A stretch of 64,000 bases of DNA from Delphinapterus leucas (lineage: Eukaryota > Chordata > Mammalia > Artiodactyla > Monodontidae): NCBI RefSeq assembly GCF_002288925.2, contig NW_022098093.1, positions 114,063-178,062 on the forward strand, written 5' to 3'. The position numbers were made by a program, and so were the translations under genes. Below, piece by piece: positions 57,611-64,000 of this stretch (its first letter is position 1; every line of letters starts with the position of its first letter). The notes under the pieces were generated by a model that did not search any database, had not been told where the DNA came from, and worked only from the letters and a program-made list of their open reading frames with translations.

Positions 57611-58487
57611 AGAATCATGGAGAATTCCAGTGCAAGAGAGAAGATAAGAACAAAGACCTATAGTATGCAACGTGTAAGAAAACAGTAATAATATTTTTCT
57701 TTTTACAAAGCCAAGTAGTTCTAAGAGTTATAAACAGTGCCACATAGCAGTTGCAGCTTGCAAATTAAAGAACAGCTTCTAAAATATGTATGTACTTTAC
57801 AAATGCCTACTGGTTATAAATCAGTGTCTTCAGAAACACCCATGTTCCTGGTGAGAGATCACAGTCAGAAGGATCCTACTGTATCTGTGCTTATTTATCA
57901 TCACACACATCCACACACACAGAACATTCTATGCGGTACAGAGAAATTGGGATTTTAAATCCTATGACTTGAATTCAAGAATTCCTTCTTCCATTTCCGA
58001 AGTTTGAGAATTCAGACAAGTTATTCAACTAACTTAATTACTTGGAGAGGGCTAACTTTAACAACAAATAGAAACAAAAAAATGTGTAACTCAAGCACAG
58101 TAGAGCTTTAATTATTACTTATGAGGAGTGAGTGAACATTTACAGGATTAAGCGTCCTCCATGCAGTCATTCAGATAGCCAGGCAGAGCAAAGAGCTGCT
58201 GTCATTTTCTAAATATGGATTCCTTGATTTCCTAATCTCTATTCCATCCAGAAGGAAAAAAAAAATCACAGAAAAAGCCTTGCGGGATACTTATGTGAAC
58301 CAGGACTGCAAATGGCACACATCACCTCTACAGCCGTATGTAAATTCCATTGATCCAACTTAGTCATGTGGACACAATGAACTTTATAGGAAACTAAGAA
58401 AATTAGAAAACCAAACAAAACAATCAAACGAAACTTGAATTTTAGTTAACGGCTACTAGTCTCTGCCACACTACCCAGATTCATTTT
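57611..58487. other. Unassigned sequence
   Basis: Nothing recognised; a short AC-rich run is near 57902-57921. Confidence 0.5.
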
Positions 58488-58600
58488 TCTCACATGCAAA
58501 TTTGGGAAATTAAATCCCCATGGGAATGTTGTAAGCATTAAACTCAGTTAATCTACCTAAGAGTTTGGTATTTTGTAGGTGCCAAATTGTAGTTATTTTG
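58488..58600 (+). mobile_element. MIR SINE 3' half
   Basis: 'gggaatgttgtaagcattaa', 'actcagttaatctacctaag' and 'taggtgccaaattgtagtta' follow the MIR 3' half. Confidence 0.52.
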
Positions 58601-60264
58601 TTGCTGGTGTGTTCTCAAATATATAAATGAAGACGCACCATATTTTGAGGGCTGTCCCCAATTTTCTTTCCACTTCTATATCATAGAAGCTGCAAAAACA
58701 GGTTTGCAATTGCTACAAACATATCTTCTGACAAAAATGACACAAATGCCTACAAAATTGTGGTTGTAATTATGCACAATCCTCAGGTTGTTTTCTAAGC
58801 ATATTCTTACTTTTCTTACAATAGAAGTGCTTTGGGGAAAGATACATAAATTGGGGCTTGGTTTATGTAGTCTCTACACTAGAACATCTTACTTAGGATA
58901 ACAAGGGAAGAGGAGTTTGTGGATAGAATAAACTCATTCTTCCAAATTTCAGGAGAAATAGGGGTTATGTTTCACATTAGTTTTATCTTTATGAGGATCT
59001 TAAGTTTTCAGACTCATTCCTTTTGGTCCCAAACAATCTCATCATCTTGTTGGCTACTGGGATATTTTACACATACAAAGAAGCATCTCCACATGGATAA
59101 CTGATAACTAGTCATATGTGATACAGCCCAAGCCAATGAAAATTAGGCTTACTATTCCATGAGTTTGGTAGACTTGACCAAAGTATATCCTCTAAATCAT
59201 AACAGTTAGGGTTATTGCCTAGTAATTATTCTAAAGTATAGTAGCAACAATGCAATCATTTACCTATTTATGAAAAATGATCATTAATAAAGATTTATAA
59301 TAAAATATGGCAAAAACTTCTCTAAAGATTGAAAAGTATATGATTGAGCAGCTAAAACAAAATTTCTCTGCAGAATTCATAGAACGTCTAAAAGTAAACC
59401 TTAATTTTTGAACAAACAGAATTCTGCAATCATTAGGTAACAATACATTTTAGGAAGGAAAACACTAGGGCTATTTTGCTTCCCTTTATTTTATCATCAG
59501 ATTTATGTTTTATGAGAAAGTAGTATTAAGATCTGAAGAGGACATAAAATTTGGTAGGCCAATTTTGACAGGATAATCCAAGTTTTTATACAGTGAGATG
59601 TACTCAACAGACACGTGAAATTGCTTTGGCTTGTAATTTGTTCAGACAGTTGTATCACTGAACACTTTCAGGTATCTAATATCCAAAATTAAATCACAGA
59701 CCATTGAGCAAATAGATTTAAGTCAGAATTTGATGAAAATCAAGTGAATACATCATTTCATAAAAAAATCATAAGTTAGACAAAAATGTATTTTTATAAT
59801 TTCCTTGGAAATGACATTTCATTTCAAACTGTTGAATGCACTCCCACACCTCAATTCAAACCTTACATACAAATAATAATCATTGTATTAGTCAGTTTCG
59901 GTCAGGAAAATAGAAAGGAATCTAGATATTCCAGCCAAGCAACTTTTAATACATAGAGTTAGATGCGAATAAAACTGCTGGAAGGGTTGGAAGAATGAGG
60001 ACAAGGAATGGCTTCTGCTAGATACCTAGGAGTCAGGGTGTAGCATTAAACCCAAGATACTGCTGGTGATGATCACAGCTCCCTCTAAACTGAAGGAGAG
60101 TTTTAGGTAAAACACCCTGGAGCCCCAGAAGATTTTCCTGTCTGCTGAATCCCAACACTACCAAAGTGCAATATTATGGTTACTGCTTTCCTTGCACCTT
60201 TCAAAAAACAATTACTTTTGCATAATATGACTCAGAAATCCTGTTGTATTAGGTAAGTATACAA
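58601..60264. other. Unassigned AT-rich sequence
   Basis: Nothing certain. About 59885-60150 ('ttagtcagtttcggtcagga') may be an old repeat of unknown family. Confidence 0.45.
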
Positions 60265-60484
60265 CCACACTTTTATTTTTGTGGTACGCGGGCCTCTCAG
60301 TGTTGTGGCCTCTCCTGTTGCGGAGCACAGGCTCCGGATGTGCAGGCTCAGTGGCCATGGCTCACAGGCCCAGCAGCTCCATGGCATGTGGGATCTTCCC
60401 GGACCGGGTCACGAACCCGTGTCCCCTGCATCGGCAGGCGGACTCTCAATCACTGTGCCACCAGGGAAGCCCCACACTTTTATT
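60265..60484 (-). mobile_element. CHR-2-type SINE, antisense, with 13-bp TSD
   Basis: Body 60278-60471. The TSD ccacacttttatt is exact at 60265-60277 and 60472-60484. Confidence 0.96.
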
Positions 60485-61157
60485 CTTTAAAAAATGTTTA
60501 CTCCACCTGAGAATTTGCCCATAAATGCTAGGCTACACTGATATTTCCTCTTCTGAACAACAGCAAATTTTCCACACATAATATATTTAATAATCAGTTC
60601 CCTCCCAAATATTTATAATGCATTCTTTTTGAGATATAAAGTTGTTTTTTAAATTTTATAATTGGATATATTTCTGATCTGTCTTTTTCAGGTCCATTAT
60701 TAAATCTCTTTAAGAGGTGTTTCATCTCCATTTCTCCTGTTTTATATTTCATGGAGAGACATTTTTAAACATTCATTTGAACTATAATAAATGTGTGCTA
60801 ATTTTAATAGCTTCTCAGTTGCTTCTCTTTATTTACATAGAGAAAATTGTGTATATTCTTTTACAATGGTCATATCTCAGTTTAACATCTTATTGTATTT
60901 TCTAGAACTTTACATAATTGCTATATTGAATATAAAAGTAAAAATACTCAAGGAGCATAATTTACATTAGAAGTACAAATGTTTGGTTTAAAAACACTTA
61001 AAATGTTTCATTTTACTTCTGTCTATACTAAGGAAAAATAAACTATGTACTACAATTCAGTAGAAATTGTGTTTATTTTCTTTAATATTTTATAATTTAT
61101 GGTTAAAAATGCATTTTAATTTAAATTATCAAAAAAGTCTCAGATAAATTTTTTGAG
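60485..61157. other. Unassigned AT-rich sequence
   Basis: Nothing recognised. Confidence 0.5.
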
Positions 61158-62138
61158 AGACTCAACTCAATAACAAAAAACAAACAACCCGATCGAAAAA
61201 TGGGCAGAAGACCTCAATAGACCTTTCTCCAAAGAAGATACACAGATGGCCAACAGGCACATGAAAAGCTGCTCATGTTGGCTAATTATTAGAGAAATGC
61301 AAATCAAAACTACAATGAAGTACCACCTCACAGCAGTCAGAATGGCCATGATTAAAAAGTCTACAAATAATAGATGCTGGACAGGGTGTGGAGAAAACGG
61401 TGAACCCTCCTACACTGTTGGTGGGAATGTAAATTGGTGCAGCCACTATGGAGAACAATATGGAGGTTCCTTAAAAAACTGAAAATAGAGTTGCCATATC
61501 ACCCAGCAATCCCACTCCTGGGCATATACCCAGACAAAACTATAATTTAAGAAGACACATGATCCCAATGTCATAGCAGCACTATTTACAATAGCCAAGA
61601 CACGGAGGCAACCTAAGTGTCCATCCACAGATGAATGGATAGAGAAGATGCGGTATATATACACAGCAGAATATTTATTACTCAGCCATAAAAAGAATGA
61701 AATAATGCCATTTGCAGCAACATGGATGGACCTAGAGATTATCATATTAAGGGAAGTAAGTCAGAAAAAGAAGGACAAATGCCATATGATATCACTTACA
61801 TGTGGAATCGAAAATATGACACAAATGAACATATGCATGAAACAGAAACAGACTCATGGAGAACAGACTTGTGGTTGTCTGGGGTAGGGGGGTAGGGGAG
61901 GGAAGGATTGGGAGTTTGAGATTAGAAGATGCAAACTAGTATATACAGGATGATAGGATGGATAAACAACAAGGTCCTACTGTATAGCACAGGGAACTAC
62001 ATTCAATATCTTGTGATAAACCATAATGGAAAACAATAAGAAAAAGAATATAAATATGCATAACTAAGTCACTTTGCTGTACGGCAGAAATTAACACAAC
62101 ATTGTAAATCAAATATACTTTAATAAAACTTTTTTAAA
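61158..62138 (+). mobile_element. 5'-truncated LINE-1 3' end
   Basis: About 980 bp: late ORF2 (frames with [21 protein letters not shown] at 61288-61350 and MPFAATWMDLEIIILREVSQ at 61705-61764), then the 3' UTR to 'aatatactttaataaaac'. ORF2 has a frameshift near 61400. A short flank match (aaaagtctc near 61132 and 62138) may be the TSD. The (C)WTGCGENG stretch lies at about 61377-61400. Confidence 0.93.
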
Positions 62139-62230
62139 AGTCTCTCAGCACAGAAAGTGATGTAATATCAAGAAGTCCATTTTAAAATGCAATATTAATT
62201 ATTTATCAAGAGTTAAACAGGAGGGAAGGG

Positions 62231-62240
62231 GAAGATGGCA
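62231..62240 (+). promoter_or_regulatory. YY1-like motif at the L1 copy B start
   Basis: AAGATGGC at 62232-62239, about 10 bases from the element's first base. In human L1 a YY1 site at the same place sets the transcription start. Here the role is inferred from position and core sequence. Confidence 0.5.
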
Positions 62241-63589
62241 GAAGAGTAAGACGCGGAGATCAACTTCCTCCCCACAGATACACCAGAAATACATCTACAC
62301 GTGGAACAACTCCTACAGAACACCTACTGAACGCTGGCAGAAGACCTCAGACCTCCCAAAAGGCAAGAAACTCCCCACGTACCTGGGTAGGGCAAAAGAA
62401 AAAAGAATAAACAGAGACAAAAGCATAAGGACGGGACCTGCACCAGTGGGAGGGAGGTGTGAAGGAGGAAAGGTTTCCACACACTAGGAAGCCCCTTCGC
62501 GGTTGAAGACCGTGGGTGGCGGAGGGGGAAAGCTTCGGGGCCACGGAGGAGAGCACAGCAACAGGGGTGCGGAGGACAAAGCTGAGAGATTCCCGCACAG
62601 AGGATTGGTGCTGACCAGCACTCACCAGCCCGAGAGGCTTGTCTGCTCACCCGCCGGAGTGGGCGGGGCTGCGATCTGAGGCTCAGGCTTCGGTCGGAGC
62701 GCAGGGAGAGGACTGGGGTTGGCGGCGTGAACACAGCCTGCAGGGGTAAGTGCACCACGGCTAGCCGGGAGGGAGTCCGGGGAAAAGTCTGGACCTGCCG
62801 AAGAGGCAAGAGACTTTTTCTTCCCTCTTTGTTTCCTGGTGTGCGAGGAGGGGATTAAAAGCGCTGCTAAAAGGAGCTCCAGAGATGGGCGTGAGCCATG
62901 GCTAACAGCACAGACCCCAGAGACGGGCAGGAGATGCTAAGGCTGCTGCTCCCGCCACCAAGAAGCCTGTGTGCGAGCACAGGTCACTATCCACACCTCC
63001 GTTCCGGGGAGCCTGTGCTGCCCGCCACTGCCAGGGTCCCGGGATCCAGGGACAACTTCCCCGGGAGAACGCACGGCGCGCCTCAGGCTGGTGCAACGTC
63101 ACACAGGCCTCTGCCGCCGCAGGCCCGCCCCGCACGCCGTGCCCCTCCCTTCCCCCCGGCCTGAGTGAGCCAGAGCCCCCGAATCAGCGGCTCCTTTAAC
63201 CCCGTCCTGTCTGAGCGAAGAACAGACGCCCTCCGGCGACCTACATGCAGAGGCAGGGCCAAATCCAAAGCTGAGCCTCGGGAGCTGTGAGAACAAAGAA
63301 GAGAAACGGAAATCTTTCCCAGAAGTCTCAGAAGCAGCGGATTAAAGCTCCACAATCAACTTGATGTACCCTGCATCTGTAGAATACATGAATAGACAAC
63401 GACTCATCCCAAATTGAGGAGGTGGACTTTGAGAGCAAGATTTATAATGTTTTCCCCTTTTCCTCTTTTTGTGAGTGTGTATGTGTATGCCTCTGTGTAG
63501 GATTTTGTCTGTATAGCTTTGCTTTCACCATTTGTCCTGGGGTTCTATCCGTCCGTTTTGTTTTTGTTTTCTTTAAAAAAATTTTTTTC

Positions 63590-63725
63590 TTAATAATTAC
63601 TTTTTATTTTAATAACTTTATTTTTTTATCTTTATTTTATTTTATATTCTTTCTTTCCCTTTCTTTCTTCCTTTCTTCTTTCTCTTTCTTTCTTTCTTTC
63701 TTTTCTACTTTTTCTCCATTTTATT
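63590..63725 (+). repeat. Pyrimidine-rich (TTTC)n tract in the L1 5' UTR
   Basis: T-rich and (TTTC)n sequence, matching the tract at about 12650-12785 in copy A but expanded differently. The Phe-rich frame at 63422-63742 is an artefact of it. Confidence 0.88.
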
Positions 63726-64000
63726 CTGAGCTGTGTGGATGAAAGGCTCTTGCTGCTGCAGCCAGGAGTCAGTGCTGTCACCCTGAGGTGGGAGAGCCAA
63801 CTTCAGGACACTGGTCCACAAGAGACCTCCCAGCACCACATAATATCAAATGGTGAAAATCTCACAGAGATCTCCATTTCAACACCAGCACCCAGCTCCA
63901 CTCAACGACCAGCAAGCTATAGTGCTGGACATCCTATGCCAAACAACTAGCAAGCAGGAACACAGCCCCACCCATTAGCAGAGAGGCTGCCTAAAATCAT

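Larger units (their letters stand above)
62222..64000 (+). mobile_element. Second full-length-type LINE-1 (copy B), 5' UTR only, cut by window edge
   Basis: It begins at the true L1 5' end and parallels copy A base by base from 11239 to about 13053: GC/CpG-rich part (62440-63260), T-rich tract (63470-63725), then the A-rich lead-in to ORF1. By alignment, ORF1 should start about 225-230 bp beyond base 64000. Nothing can be said on whether its ORFs are intact. Confidence 0.93.

Overview
The window reads as mammalian nuclear DNA, AT-rich, with no recognisable protein-coding gene, exon, tRNA or rRNA gene. The best organism marker is a young tRNA-derived SINE that occurs nine times, nearly full length, on both strands. 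It has the form of the cetacean CHR-2 family (pol III A-box and B-box in its first 70 bases, a GC-rich body, an A-rich tail), and one older CHR-1-like SINE is also present. No ruminant-type SINE (Bov-tA, BOV-A2) was seen. A whale or dolphin, probably a toothed whale, is the natural source. The LINE-1 copies are of the cetartiodactyl type.

Layout. 1-11 kb: an ERVL pol scrap at the left edge, MLT1-like LTR pieces, a short 5'-truncated L1 with a 13-bp target-site duplication (TSD), a CHR-2 SINE, a MIR, and an old L1 5' region/ORF1. 11.2-18.6 kb: a complete but dead L1 (5' UTR, ORF1, ORF2, 3' UTR, perfect 18-bp TSD) with a CHR-2 SINE inside ORF2 and a 28-base assembly gap in the reverse transcriptase region. 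18.6-22 kb: CHR-1 SINE, L2, MIR, and a CHR-2 SINE that carries a 98-bp piece of the neighbouring L1. 24-28.5 kb: MIR, two MaLR LTRs, an L1 3' end split by a SINE, and old L1 pieces. 29-37 kb: an LTR, an MLT1-like LTR, antisense L1 ORF2, a MER5-type DNA transposon, and a 5'-inverted L1. 37.9-41.8 kb: an ERV1 5' LTR with a decayed internal region that runs into a hAT-like DNA transposon (41.8-42.4 kb). 46-53 kb: antisense L1, two MST/MLT1 LTRs, a short L1 end, and an MLT1 LTR split by a SINE. 55-62 kb: three more CHR-2 SINEs, an antisense ERV1 LTR, and an L1 3' end. 62.2-64 kb: the 5' UTR of a second full-length-type L1 that leaves the window before ORF1.

There is no operon-like logic; the content is a layered record of insertions. 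CHR-2 SINEs cut L1 and LTR elements, so they are the youngest layer. L1 proteins made elsewhere are the likely source of the SINE and L1 insertions. The least expected signal is a cluster of local copying around 19.9-20.5 kb. There a SINE holds 98 bp from the L1 1.84 kb upstream, including that copy's private deletion, and a separate 41-bp exact duplication lies 1.27 kb from its twin. Subfamily names rest on memory of consensus sequences; no database search was run.
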